Source: Capnocytophaga felis
GTDB taxonomy: Bacteria > Bacteroidota > Bacteroidia > Flavobacteriales > Flavobacteriaceae
Assembly: GCF_009684755.1 (NCBI RefSeq)
Contig: NZ_BLBC01000005.1
Span: forward strand, 186,001-250,000
Length of the DNA: 64,000 nucleotides
Direction of reading: 5' to 3'
Below, one piece after another: positions 43,495 through 55,101 of this stretch. Position 1 is the first letter of the stretch. Each line of letters opens with the position of its first letter. The position numbers and the translations under genes are program-made. The notes beneath the pieces were generated by a model that saw nothing but the letters and a program-made list of their open reading frames with translations, was not told the DNA's origin and searched no databases.

Positions 43495-44430
43495 TTAATC
43501 AATAACTTTAACCAATTCAACATCAAAAATAAGAGGAGCATTGGGCGGAATGATTCCTCCGGCACCTCGGCTTCCGTAAGCTAAATCGGATGGAATTACA
43601 AAACGAGCTTTATCTCCTTCACAAAGCAATAAAATTCCTTCATCCCAACCTTCAATCACCTGCCCTACACCTACGGTAAAGTTTAGTGGTTGGTTTCGGC
43701 GGTAAGAAGAATCAAAAACTGTTTTATCAAGTAGCATTCCTGTATAGTGAACTGCAACCTCATTTCCTGTTTCGGCTTTTACTCCATTGCCTTTGCTGGT
43801 TATCTTATAAAACAATCCACTTTCTGTTTTCTCAAACCCCTCAGTTTCAGAAGCCAATGCTTGCTCTGCTTTTTTACGAGCTTCAGCCAAACGTTTTTCT
43901 TTTTCAGCGTTAAAATTTTGAAAAGCTTGTAGTGCATCCCATTTTTCAGCTTCCTCACCTACCCTAATTATATTAACTTCCTCAATTTTATCTCCTTGAG
44001 CAATGCTATCTACTACATTTTGCCCTTCAATCACTTCTCCAAAAACTGTATGTTTCCCATCTAACCAAGGCGTTGGAACGTGTGTTATAAAGAATTGACT
44101 TCCGTTAGTCCCAGGACCAGCATTAGCCATAGACAAAACACCTGGTTTATTGTGTTTTAAATCCGAAACAAACTCATCATCAAACTGATAACCAGGATTT
44201 CCCGTACCTGTACCCAGCGGACAACCTCCCTGAATCATAAAATCAGAAATTATACGATGAAACTTTAATCCGTTGTAATAAGGCTCTCCAAGAGGCTTGC
44301 TACTATTTTTTTGTTTTCCTTCCGCTAATGCAACAAAATTTCCTACCGTTCCGGGAGTTTTATCATACGTTAGCCTAACCAAAATTTCGCCTTTGGTTGT
44401 TTTAAATTTTGCATAAATTCCGTTTTGCAT
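43495..44430 (-). CDS. Cyclophilin-FKBP fusion peptidyl-prolyl isomerase
   Basis: Two unrelated prolyl isomerases in one 311-residue chain. The start is taken as ATG 44430 (MQNGIYAKFKTTKGEI); the upstream extension is not conserved-looking. Residues about 5-155 are cyclophilin (FHRIISDFMIQGG, FFITHVPTPWLDGKHTVFG), a charged helix covers about 165-195 (EKRLAEARKKAEQAL), and residues about 205-311 are FKBP (VAVHYTGMLLDKTVFDSS, GVGQVIEGWDEG). No signal peptide is seen, so it is cytoplasmic. Dual-family immunophilins of this order (CFBP) are known from Flavobacterium. Confidence 0.93.
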   Translation of the reverse strand: MQNGIYAKFKTTKGEILVRLTYDKTPGTVGNFVALAEGKQKNSSKPLGEPYYNGLKFHRIISDFMIQGGCPLGTGTGNPGYQFDDEFVSDLKHNKPGVLSMANAGPGTNGSQFFITHVPTPWLDGKHTVFGEVIEGQNVVDSIAQGDKIEEVNIIRVGEEAEKWDALQAFQNFNAEKEKRLAEARKKAEQALASETEGFEKTESGLFYKITSKGNGVKAETGNEVAVHYTGMLLDKTVFDSSYRRNQPLNFTVGVGQVIEGWDEGILLLCEGDKARFVIPSDLAYGSRGAGGIIPPNAPLIFDVELVKVID

Positions 44431-44529
44431 TTCTTTTGTTTTTAAAATATCTCTGCAAAAATAACGAAGATTTAAAGAAAGAACAAATAAATTATTTTCT
44501 TTGAGAATCAATGACTGAAAAATGTTTTA

Positions 44530-44537
44530 TATCTTTG
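44530..44537 (+). promoter_or_regulatory. -7 element for the O-methyltransferase
   Basis: TATCTTTG, 39 bp before ATG 44577. The nearest TTTG is 26 bp further upstream, longer than usual. Confidence 0.45.
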
Positions 44538-44576
44538 CCAAAAGAATAACTTTATTTCAAAAAGAATCACAAAAAA

Positions 44577-47535
<2,959 letters not shown>

Positions 47536-47542
47536 AAAACTG

Positions 47543-47568
47543 AAAAACGCTCCGAGAGGAGCGTTTTT
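47543..47568 (+). terminator. Terminator of icd
   Basis: Arms AAAAACGCTCC (47543-47553) and GGAGCGTTTTT (47558-47568) with a GAGA tetraloop, 8 bp after the stop. Confidence 0.88.
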
Positions 47569-47577
47569 CTTACCAAA

Positions 47578-47609
47578 AAAAGGACTTTCTTCAAACAGAA
47601 AGTCCTTTT
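47578..47609 (-). terminator. Terminator of the PepSY-like gene
   Basis: Arms 47578-47590 and 47597-47609 (core GGACTTTCT/AGAAAGTCC), with a U run in the leftward direction, 32 bp after the 47642 stop. Confidence 0.8.
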
Positions 47610-47641
47610 CTCACAATGCATATAAATACTACTACTAACTC

Positions 47642-47950
47642 CTAATTATCTTTTTTCAACAAATTTCCATCTTTGTCAAAATAAGTAACAAAACCTTCTG
47701 AGTTGCTATCCACAGCCTCGATTTTGTACTCTTCTTTTGCATTTACATACGCTTTTTTGATAGTTGCTCCATCGTAAGTTTTCTCGAAGGCTTCAACCAC
47801 AGCTACTGGCAGTTTATCCTTTTCAATTTCTGTAAACTCTTCTTCTTGAACAGACACTACAGCTGCTCTTTCTGTGTTTACATCACTCTTCTGTGCGAAG
47901 GCCGTCATACTCCCTAACGCCAATACGCTTAAAAACAAAGTTTTTTTCAT
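47642..47950 (-). CDS. Small secreted PepSY-like protein
   Basis: A 102-residue exported protein with a signal peptide ending TAFAQ. The mature domain (LPVAVVEAFEKTYDGATIKKAYVN, then EEYKIEAVDSN and YFDKDGNLLKKDN) fits the PepSY-like/BLIP-related fold found in many small Bacteroidota periplasmic proteins. Function unknown; such domains can inhibit proteases or respond to envelope stress. Confidence 0.8.
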   Translation of the reverse strand: MKKTLFLSVLALGSMTAFAQKSDVNTERAAVVSVQEEEFTEIEKDKLPVAVVEAFEKTYDGATIKKAYVNAKEEYKIEAVDSNSEGFVTYFDKDGNLLKKDN

Positions 47951-48119
47951 AAGTTTTAATTTTTAATTTAAGTAATTGTTTTTTTCTGCTTAGTAAAGAT
48001 TTTAATTGTAATTTAGTTTTTTCTAATTTTTTGTTTTAACAATCAATTGACTGTAATGAGTAATTTTTTTCTAATTTTTTGTTTTTTGTACTAATCTTAT
48101 TTATACCAATCTTATGCTA

Positions 48120-48320
48120 TTACTTGCTTATTCTTAAAATTTTTTTAAACTTTTCGTAAGTCTTCCCTACAATTGCAAACATATTTCTTTGTCTGACAAC
48201 TTTTTCTGAAGATTTACTTTCTTCTTGAAAAATCATTTCCATTATACCATCATAAATCACTATTGGATTCACATTTGATAGTTTATTTAATCCTGATGAT
48301 GTTATATTCTGTGTTGTCAT
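48120..48320 (-). CDS. Hypothetical small protein
   Basis: A 66-residue frame beginning MTTQNITSSGLNKLSN and ending FKKILRISK; a longer form would start at 48386. It is basic at the C-terminus, with no signal, membrane span or family I recognise. Codon use looks ordinary. It may be real, but the support is only an open frame in a gap between two genes. Confidence 0.4.
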   Translation of the reverse strand: MTTQNITSSGLNKLSNVNPIVIYDGIMEMIFQEESKSSEKVVRQRNMFAIVGKTYEKFKKILRISK

Positions 48321-48498
48321 AATACCTGAATTTTTGCTTGCATTATCTATATTGAAAAAAGCGTACCAAATCCGTACTACTTTCAAAACAATTTCATAAA
48401 AAACTGTATATCAATACAAAAAGAAGGAATGAAATTTTAAAAACATCTTTTACACACTGAAGAAATATGTGTAATTTACACAAAAAGCATATAATTTT

Positions 48499-48523
48499 TA
48501 CACACATCAGGTGTGTATTTTTT
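48499..48523 (+). other. Stem-loop with a T tract
   Basis: TACACAC (48499-48505) and GTGTGTA (48511-48517) are followed by TTTTTT. It looks like a rightward terminator, but no rightward gene precedes it. The 389-bp interval 48387-48775 otherwise shows only the mutS2 terminator candidate. Confidence 0.35.
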
Positions 48524-48529
48524 GAACTT

Positions 48530-48566
48530 TACAAAAAAAAGAAAGGCTATCTCCCCGACAGCCTAT
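48530..48566 (-). terminator. Possible distal terminator of mutS2
   Basis: AGGCT/AGCCT (48544-48548 and 48560-48564) plus TC/GA form an interrupted stem that, on the minus strand, is followed by TTTCTTTTTTTTG. It lies about 210 bp after the mutS2 stop. Confidence 0.45.
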
Positions 48567-48775
48567 TCTCTAATAATTTAATTAAAATCTAATATAGCAT
48601 GAAAAAAACTTAGTTCTGGAACTCCCGTCCCATTATAAACTAACGAGTGCTAAATTACTACGATAGAATAAAACACGCAACAACTTTAACCTTTCATTAA
48701 CTAAAATCAGACATCAAAACAAATAAAAACACTAATAATCAACAACTTAAATGGATTAAACAAAAAAATACTTTT

Positions 48776-50950
48776 TTAACTTTTTTTCTCTACTAATTCC
48801 AGTTCGGACAGAGCAACAGAAGTGGTAAACATACCATAATTTACTAAGGCTTTATCTTTTTCAATTTTGTCGATACTTCCCACACTTCTGCTATCTTTAA
48901 TTCGCACACGATCACCAACTTTCAAAGCTCGTTGCATTTTTTCTTTAGCAACTTTTTCTTGTTTTAGTTTTTCTTTTTTCTCGGCTTTTTTCTGTATGCG
49001 GATGGCTTCCATTTCTTTATGAACTTCCTCTTCTGTTTTCTTTTTTTGTTCCTTCTGTTTGTGCTTTTCTAATTTTGAAATTTGCTTTCGTTTAGCATTT
49101 TCAGCTTCTATAATTCGCAAAATATCAGAAACTAACGCACGTTTTTTACCATCATAAAAATAACGCTCGGCAACCTCATCAATTTTATTTCCTAAATAAA
49201 TCATTCGTTGATTTTGGTCGTACAATTCTTGATAATTTACCAATTTGGATTTTACTTTTTCGTTCAATTCCTCCAAACGTTTGGCTTCTTCTCGGGCTTT
49301 TATTTCTTCATCTTTCAGATTTTCAGTAGTTTTTTCCATTTTACTGCGTTCTTTCTGCAACTTGGCGATGGTAGCATCAAAACGTACTTTTCCTTTTTCA
49401 ATTTTTTTCTTAGCCCGATTTATCAACCCGAACGGAATTCCATTTTTTTGTGCCACCTCAAAAGTAAATGAACTACCTGCCTCACCTACAATAAGTTTGT
49501 AGATAGGTTCTAACGTTTTGTCATTGAACAACATATTTGCATTGGTAGCGTGCGGAAGTTCATTGGCGAGTATCTTCAAATTAGCGTAATGTGTTGTAAT
49601 TACGCCAAATGCCTTCCGATGGTAAAATTCTTCAAGAAATACTTCTGCCAAAGCTCCACCCAATTCAGGATCACTTCCCGTTCCGAATTCATCAATCAGA
49701 AACAAAGTTTCGGCATTGCATTTCTTCAAAAAATAATTCATATTTTTCAACCGATAGCTATATGTACTCAAATGATTTTCAATGGATTGATTATCTCCAA
49801 TATCGGTTAATATCCTACTGAACAAACACATTTTTGACCGATGATGTACAGGAACAAGCATCGCACTTTGTAGCATTAGTTGCAATAACCCTATGGTTTT
49901 CAATGTAATACTTTTCCCCCCCGCATTGGGACCTGAAATGACAATAATTCGAGATTGATCAGAAAGTTGAATATTTTGCGGATAAGTAGGCTTTCCTTTT
50001 GTTTGATTATTCAGATACAGTAACGGGTGATACGCTTCTTTCAAATCCAAAACTCGCTCATCGGTAATTTCAGGAAGTAACGCATTCATACTCAAAGCAT
50101 ATTTTGCTTTTCCATAAATAATATCTATTGCCGTAACATAACTTTGATAATCTCTGAATAGCGACACAAATTCGCTCAAAAACGCAGTAAGCTGCTTTAA
50201 AATTCGCTGAATTTCTTCCTTTTCATCATAAAGTAAATTAGTGAGCTCACGAGAATACATTTCGGTTTGCTTCGGCTCAATGTACACGATACTTCCTGTT
50301 TTTGAGCTTCCTAACACTGTTCCGTGTACCTTTCGGCGATGCATCGCTTTAACAGCAAGCACACGGCGATTTTCTACCACGGTTTCACGGATATCATCTA
50401 AGTAATCTGAAGCATTGTATTCCGCCAATGCTCTGTTAAAGCTTTCGTTGATTTTACCTTTTAACTGACTGATTTCCTTACGAATATTAACCAAAGTAGG
50501 AGATGCTTCATTTTTGATTTCTCCAAACTTATCAATTATTTTTTCAATAGCTTCTACAATTTCAGTAGTATGCTCAATGCTTTCCGAAGTTTGATGTAAT
50601 ACTGGATATAATTCTTTAAACTTACGGAAGAAAAGAATGTGTGTATTTACCGTTTGCGACAAAGTATAAAGCCTTCGAATACCTGCAATTTCAAGCGTAG
50701 TATTTTCAATCTGAAGGAGTTTTATCTCTGCCGTTACTTTTTCACAGCTGTGAGCGGGAATTACGTTATTATTCTGAAAAGAAGACAGATATTCATTGGT
50801 TTGTTGCAAAGCGAAAAGTAATGTTTCTTTATCCTCAAAAGGCTTGACTCGCAAGGCATACTTTTTCCCCAATTCGGTTTGGCATATTTCAGAAATTTGG
50901 TGTAATACTGTACCAAATTCTAAATCTTCAAGTGTTTTCGAATGAATCAT
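48776..50950 (-). CDS. mutS2: MutS2-family ATPase lacking the Smr domain
   Basis: A 724-residue MutS2 homologue. It has the lever/clamp helices, the ATPase core with VISGPNAGGKSITLKTIG (Walker A) and FLIDEFGTGSDPELGG (Walker B), then a long Lys/Glu-rich coiled coil and a small KOW-like domain (LKVGDRVRIKDSRSVGSI). The chain ends about 10 residues later (ELELVEKKS), where canonical MutS2 continues with the Smr nuclease domain. So recombination or ribosome-collision roles of MutS2 would here act without its own nuclease. Confidence 0.93.
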   Translation of the reverse strand: MIHSKTLEDLEFGTVLHQISEICQTELGKKYALRVKPFEDKETLLFALQQTNEYLSSFQNNNVIPAHSCEKVTAEIKLLQIENTTLEIAGIRRLYTLSQTVNTHILFFRKFKELYPVLHQTSESIEHTTEIVEAIEKIIDKFGEIKNEASPTLVNIRKEISQLKGKINESFNRALAEYNASDYLDDIRETVVENRRVLAVKAMHRRKVHGTVLGSSKTGSIVYIEPKQTEMYSRELTNLLYDEKEEIQRILKQLTAFLSEFVSLFRDYQSYVTAIDIIYGKAKYALSMNALLPEITDERVLDLKEAYHPLLYLNNQTKGKPTYPQNIQLSDQSRIIVISGPNAGGKSITLKTIGLLQLMLQSAMLVPVHHRSKMCLFSRILTDIGDNQSIENHLSTYSYRLKNMNYFLKKCNAETLFLIDEFGTGSDPELGGALAEVFLEEFYHRKAFGVITTHYANLKILANELPHATNANMLFNDKTLEPIYKLIVGEAGSSFTFEVAQKNGIPFGLINRAKKKIEKGKVRFDATIAKLQKERSKMEKTTENLKDEEIKAREEAKRLEELNEKVKSKLVNYQELYDQNQRMIYLGNKIDEVAERYFYDGKKRALVSDILRIIEAENAKRKQISKLEKHKQKEQKKKTEEEVHKEMEAIRIQKKAEKKEKLKQEKVAKEKMQRALKVGDRVRIKDSRSVGSIDKIEKDKALVNYGMFTTSVALSELELVEKKS

Positions 50951-50997
50951 TTATAATAATGTAAATTTGAAAATTTTATATTTCAAAAATTAATCTT

Positions 50998-51005
50998 TAC
51001 TTTTG
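50998..51005 (+). promoter_or_regulatory. -7 element for ung
   Basis: TACTTTTG fits TAnnTTTG, 28 bp before ATG 51034. A TTTG at 50966-50969 is too far (28 bp) for a standard promoter. Confidence 0.35.
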
Positions 51006-51033
51006 AACTTTAATTTGCAAAAATATTAAAAAA

Positions 51034-51699
51034 ATGGAAGTAAACATTCATCCCTCTTGGAAAGCTCATTTATCAACGGAATTTGAAAAAGATTATTTTC
51101 AAAAATTAGTCACCTTCGTAAAAAATGAATATGCTCAAGGGGTTTGCTACCCAAAGGGAAGTCAAATATTTTCAGCCTTTGAACACTGTCCTTTTGAAAA
51201 TGTAAAAGTGGTAATAATAGGGCAAGACCCATATCACGGTGTAAATCAAGCAAATGGACTTTGTTTTTCCGTACAAGACGGCATTGAACATCCGCCTTCA
51301 CTCATTAATATTTTCAAGGAAATTGAACAAGATTTGGGCATTCCTTATCCGATTAGCGGAAATTTAGAACGATGGGCTTCACAAGGTGTTTTACTTTTGA
51401 ATGCTACACTGACGGTTCGTGCAAATCAAGCAGGAAGCCATCAAAATCAGGGCTGGGAAACGTTTACCGATTCGGTTATTCGTGTGGTTTCAGAAAAAAG
51501 CAATCAGGTAGTATTTTTGCTTTGGGGCGGATATGCAAAGAAGAAATCTGCTTTAATTGACGCTTCCAAACACTGTATTTTAACCTCCGGACACCCATCA
51601 CCACTAAGTGCCAATCGAGGATATTGGTTTGGGAATAAACACTTTAGCAAAGCTAATGATTTTTTGACCTCTGTAGGAAAATCCCCAATTCAATGGTAA
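51034..51699 (+). CDS. ung: Uracil-DNA glycosylase
   Basis: Family 1 UDG of 221 residues that removes uracil from DNA. The water-activating loop GQDPYHG has Asp65; the Leu-intercalation loop is HPSPLSANRGYWFG with the catalytic His. The chain is full length. It is divergent from mutS2, another DNA-maintenance gene, and ends at a bidirectional terminator. Confidence 0.98.
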   Translation: MEVNIHPSWKAHLSTEFEKDYFQKLVTFVKNEYAQGVCYPKGSQIFSAFEHCPFENVKVVIIGQDPYHGVNQANGLCFSVQDGIEHPPSLINIFKEIEQDLGIPYPISGNLERWASQGVLLLNATLTVRANQAGSHQNQGWETFTDSVIRVVSEKSNQVVFLLWGGYAKKKSALIDASKHCILTSGHPSPLSANRGYWFGNKHFSKANDFLTSVGKSPIQW

Positions 51700-51702
51700 A
51701 AT

Positions 51703-51730
51703 AAAAGGTCGCCTATTTAAGCGACCTTTT
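51703..51730. terminator. Bidirectional terminator
   Basis: AAAAGGTCGC (51703-51712) and GCGACCTTTT (51721-51730) form a perfect stem between ung and the convergent coiled-coil gene. Confidence 0.88.
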
Positions 51731-51749
51731 CGTTCTTTTGTAATGGTTA

Positions 51750-52319
51750 TTATTCAGAATATTTATTAACTTTTCCTTGAGCTTTTATCAACTTAAGACG
51801 CAAGTTATTGATATCCTGTTCTTTTTTAAGAATTTTACCTTTATACTTAGCCTCATCATTTGGAGAAAGATTTCCTTTAGCCTGCTTCACATTATATTTG
51901 TTTTGCTCGCGAGCCAATTCGTTTTCTTTCTTCTTGATTTGAGTTTCTATTTTTAAAACCTCTTGCTTAGCCTTAGCCAAATTTTGTTTATTTTTTTCAG
52001 CGGTTTTTCTGGCTTTCTCCTCAGCCTTTCTCGCTTTTTCCTCGGCTTTTTTAGCTTTTTGTTCCGCTTTTTCAGCTTGCTTTTTAGCCTTTTCATCTGC
52101 TTTTCTGGCTTTTTCCTCAGCTTTCAAAGCCTTCTCTTTTTCTTTTTGAGCCTTTTGTTCAGCTTTTAATTTCTCTTTTTCAGCCTTTAACTCAGCTTCA
52201 GTTTTAGTAGCAGGCAACACTGTGGTTAGTGTATCCTTCGGGATTGTTGTATCTTCTTGAGCAAAAGATATTTGCACCAAAAACAACGTGATAATAAATG
52301 TGTAAAATTTCATTTTCAT
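51750..52319 (-). CDS. Secreted Lys/Ala/Glu-rich coiled-coil protein
   Basis: A 189-residue protein with a signal peptide (MKMKFYTFIITLFLVQISFA, then QED). From about residue 40 to 125 it is an almost pure repeat of KAEEKARKAEEKA-like heptads; a second helix region (QEVLKIETQIKKKENELARE) follows. It probably forms a long periplasmic or surface coiled coil. Low-complexity sequence prevents assignment; it resembles TolA-like linkers in composition only. Confidence 0.82.
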   Translation of the reverse strand: MKMKFYTFIITLFLVQISFAQEDTTIPKDTLTTVLPATKTEAELKAEKEKLKAEQKAQKEKEKALKAEEKARKADEKAKKQAEKAEQKAKKAEEKARKAEEKARKTAEKNKQNLAKAKQEVLKIETQIKKKENELAREQNKYNVKQAKGNLSPNDEAKYKGKILKKEQDINNLRLKLIKAQGKVNKYSE

Positions 52320-52543
52320 CTATTTATATTTAAATTACTTGGCACAAATATAGCAAATAAAACATACCAAATAATAATATCACAAAATTTTAAGAATTCC
52401 ATTATCGGCGAATCAAAAAAAACAGCAATTCAACTTCATTTAAGTTATTTATTTGAAACAAGTTACGACAAACCCTTCATAAACGCGACATTTCTAAATT
52501 TGCATTTATTTAACAATTCTACTATTTAGCTTTTTTTAGAAAA

Positions 52544-52575
52544 CTTGTGTTCTAAAGAATAATTCACTATCTTTG
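52544..52575 (+). promoter_or_regulatory. Promoter of the pyrC transcript
   Basis: CTTG at 52544-52547 and TATCTTTG at 52568-52575, 20 bp apart, 29 bp before the pyrC ATG. Confidence 0.65.
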
Positions 52576-52604
52576 GCGTAATTTATTCATTTTTTTTCAG
52601 GTTT

Positions 52605-53942
52605 ATGAAAACACTTATCAAAAACGCATATATAGTTAACGAGAATCAGATTTTTAAAGGCGACCTATTAATCAATGGGAATCGCATAGAAAAAATTGGT
52701 TCTGAAATTTCTGCCGAAAATAATTACAAAATTATCGACGTTAACGGGAAATATTTACTCCCCGGTGTGATTGATGACCAAGTGCATTTCCGCGAACCTG
52801 GACTCACACACAAAGCTAACATCGCTACGGAAAGTGCAGCAGCTGTGGCAGGTGGTGTAACAACATTTTTTGAGCAACCTAACACCATTCCGCAGACTAC
52901 AACCATTGAATTATTGGAAGAAAAATTTGCCATTGCTTCCAAAACGTCTTTTGCAAATTATTCATTCTTTCTTGGCGGAACGAACGATAACTTAGAACAA
53001 CTCAAGCGGTTAGACCGTAATGCTTGCGTCGGTATAAAACTTTTTTTAGGTTCTTCAACGGGAAATATGTTAGTAGATGACGAAAAAATCATTGAAAATA
53101 TTTTTTCAAATATTGACTTGGTTATCGCTACTCATTGTGAAGATGAACAAACCATTCGCAAAAATACGGAATTGTACACACAACGTTATGGTGAACGCAT
53201 TCCGATAGAAAAACATCCGCTTATCCGAAGCCACGAAGCTTGTTTTCTTTCTTCATCAAAAGCCATTCGTTTAGCAGAAAAAACAGGGGCAAGACTACAC
53301 GTTTTTCATCTCTCCACAGCTCAAGAAACAGAACTTTTCAGAAATGACATTCCTCTGAAAAACAAAAAAATAACAGCTGAAGTATGTGTACATCACTTAT
53401 GGTTTTCCGATGAAGATTATGCAAAAAAAGGAAGCCTCATTAAGTGGAATCCTGCCGTAAAAACTGCAAACGACCGCTCTTCTTTATGGAAAGCCTTGTT
53501 AGATGACAGATTGGACGTGATTGCCACCGACCACGCCCCCCACACACTTGAGGAAAAACACAATGACATTTATTCAAAAATTCCTTCAGGAGGTCCGTTG
53601 GTACAACATTCTCTCGTAGCTATGCTTGAAAATGCCCGAAATGGAAAAATTTCCATTGAAAAAATCGTAGAAAAAATGTGCCACAATCCCGCCATTTTGT
53701 TTGAAGTAAAAGACCGAGGATTTATTCGTGAGGGATACTTTGCCGACTTGGTTTTGGTCGATTTGAATAGCCCTTGGCAAGTACGCAAAGAAAATATTTT
53801 ATACAAATGCGGTTGGTCACCTTTTGAGGGCGATACGTTTCATTCAAAAATAATTGCTACCTTTGTCGGCGGAAATTTAGTTTATGAAAACGGAAAAGTA
53901 AATCCAATTCCGCAAGGAATGCGAATCACTTTCAATCGCTAA
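52605..53942 (+). CDS. pyrC: Dihydroorotase
   Basis: Third step of UMP synthesis, 445 residues, amidohydrolase fold. The metal region reads DDQVHFREPGLTHK: Gln59 replaces the first His of the usual HxH, with His61 kept. I recall this from flavobacterial relatives, so it need not mean inactivity. The carbamylated Lys lies in GIKLFLGSSTGNML, and the catalytic Asp in DVIATDHAPHT. Other His ligands (THCED, FHLST) are present. It starts a run with DUF4296 and DUF4271 genes. Confidence 0.95.
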   Translation: MKTLIKNAYIVNENQIFKGDLLINGNRIEKIGSEISAENNYKIIDVNGKYLLPGVIDDQVHFREPGLTHKANIATESAAAVAGGVTTFFEQPNTIPQTTTIELLEEKFAIASKTSFANYSFFLGGTNDNLEQLKRLDRNACVGIKLFLGSSTGNMLVDDEKIIENIFSNIDLVIATHCEDEQTIRKNTELYTQRYGERIPIEKHPLIRSHEACFLSSSKAIRLAEKTGARLHVFHLSTAQETELFRNDIPLKNKKITAEVCVHHLWFSDEDYAKKGSLIKWNPAVKTANDRSSLWKALLDDRLDVIATDHAPHTLEEKHNDIYSKIPSGGPLVQHSLVAMLENARNGKISIEKIVEKMCHNPAILFEVKDRGFIREGYFADLVLVDLNSPWQVRKENILYKCGWSPFEGDTFHSKIIATFVGGNLVYENGKVNPIPQGMRITFNR

Positions 53943-53947
53943 CCTTT

Positions 53948-54364
53948 ATGAAATTAAAGTATTTTCACATCATACTTGCACTTTTATTAACATCGTGCGG
54001 AGAAAATATAATCTCCAAGCCAGAAAAATTGCTTTCTGAAACGGAAATGGAGAGTTTAATGTACGATTTAGCTGTATTTGACGCCATAAAAAGTGTAGAT
54101 TATCAACTAATGGATACCGTTAACTTCAATGTTGATGAAGTTATTTATAAAAAACACGGAATAGACAGTCTTTCTTTTGTAGAAAATATGATTTACTACG
54201 CTTCTTTCCCTAAAAAATATGATAGTATCATAAAACGTGTAGATGTACGACTGCAGAAAGAACGCGACGAATTTTCTAAAAAATCGCACCAAACAGAGAA
54301 AATCCCTTCTGATGATGAAATTCCGATTATTGACTCATTGGAAAGTATCAACCCCATAAATTAA
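53948..54364 (+). CDS. DUF4296 lipoprotein
   Basis: Predicted lipoprotein of 138 residues (Cys17, lipobox LTSC). The mature domain has MYDLAVFDAIKSVDYQLMDT and YKKHGIDSLSFVENMIYYASFPKKYDSI, the DUF4296 pattern, and an acidic C-terminal tail. It lies 5 bp after pyrC and 8 bp before the DUF4271 gene, an arrangement common in Flavobacteriia. Function unknown. Confidence 0.88.
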   Translation: MKLKYFHIILALLLTSCGENIISKPEKLLSETEMESLMYDLAVFDAIKSVDYQLMDTVNFNVDEVIYKKHGIDSLSFVENMIYYASFPKKYDSIIKRVDVRLQKERDEFSKKSHQTEKIPSDDEIPIIDSLESINPIN

Positions 54365-54372
54365 ATAAAACA

Positions 54373-55032
54373 TTGGAATCCAAACTATTGCAAGAAGCAT
54401 TCTTATCTTGGGTATTCCCGCTTTTTCTTTTCATTTTTGTGATAATTGCTCTTCTGAAAGCCGCTTATCCGCATCATTTTTCAGAATATCTAAAACTTCC
54501 TTTCAATAACAAATATATTATCATTTATGAGAAGAAAGAACGGAAAGTACAGCTTTTCACAGTAATTTCATTTTTTTTACAATGGTTTTCGCTGAGTTTG
54601 TTTTTCTACATTTGGGGACAATTTTTTGATATAAGTCTTTCTCCAAGTACGGGATTTCTGTTTTTGGATATAGCTTTTACTATTTTGTGTTTTTTATCGG
54701 CTAAGTTATTGTTTCAAAAATGGATAAGCTATTTATTTGAACTAAAAGGATTTAGCAAGATTTATATTTTTAGCCGAATTGCCTATTCCAGTTATGCTTC
54801 AGTTTTGATAATCACATTGTTATTTTTTCTGATGTACTCAACTTCATTACATAAAATTTACTTTTACACACTTCTGACAACACTACTAATTATCAACATT
54901 TTAAGCTGGATTAACATAATTAAAATGAATCAAAAATCAATAAAACCCTACATTGTTTATTTTATTTTGTATCTTTGCACCTTTGAAATAGCACCTTACG
55001 TATTTTTAATCTATAAAAGTGATTTTTTATAG
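54373..55032 (+). CDS. DUF4271 membrane protein
   Basis: Integral membrane protein of 219 residues with about six hydrophobic segments (SWVFPLFLFIFVIIALLKAA, FFLQWFSLSLFFYIWG, ISWLF-like and ASVLIITLLFFLMYS among them). The assignment to DUF4271 comes from the profile and the DUF4296-DUF4271-hemD order. No ATG is available near the start; TTG at 54373 is the likely start codon, giving MESKLLQEAFLSW. Function unknown. Confidence 0.85.
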   Translation: MESKLLQEAFLSWVFPLFLFIFVIIALLKAAYPHHFSEYLKLPFNNKYIIIYEKKERKVQLFTVISFFLQWFSLSLFFYIWGQFFDISLSPSTGFLFLDIAFTILCFLSAKLLFQKWISYLFELKGFSKIYIFSRIAYSSYASVLIITLLFFLMYSTSLHKIYFYTLLTTLLIINILSWINIIKMNQKSIKPYIVYFILYLCTFEIAPYVFLIYKSDFL

Positions 55033-55101
55033 AAATTAATTTGCTTTATTCATATCTTTTATAGGATATAATTAAGCTTAGACGAACAATAGAACAATTT
55101 T

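Noticed and set aside
44431-44511. N-terminal extension of the cyclophilin-FKBP protein
   Set aside because: It lies in AT-rich leader sequence and is not typical of cyclophilin N-termini; ATG 44430 starts just before the domain.
54970-54977. TATCTTTG inside the DUF4271 gene as a hemD promoter
   Set aside because: It has no -33 partner at proper spacing and is 125 bp from hemD; co-transcription is simpler.
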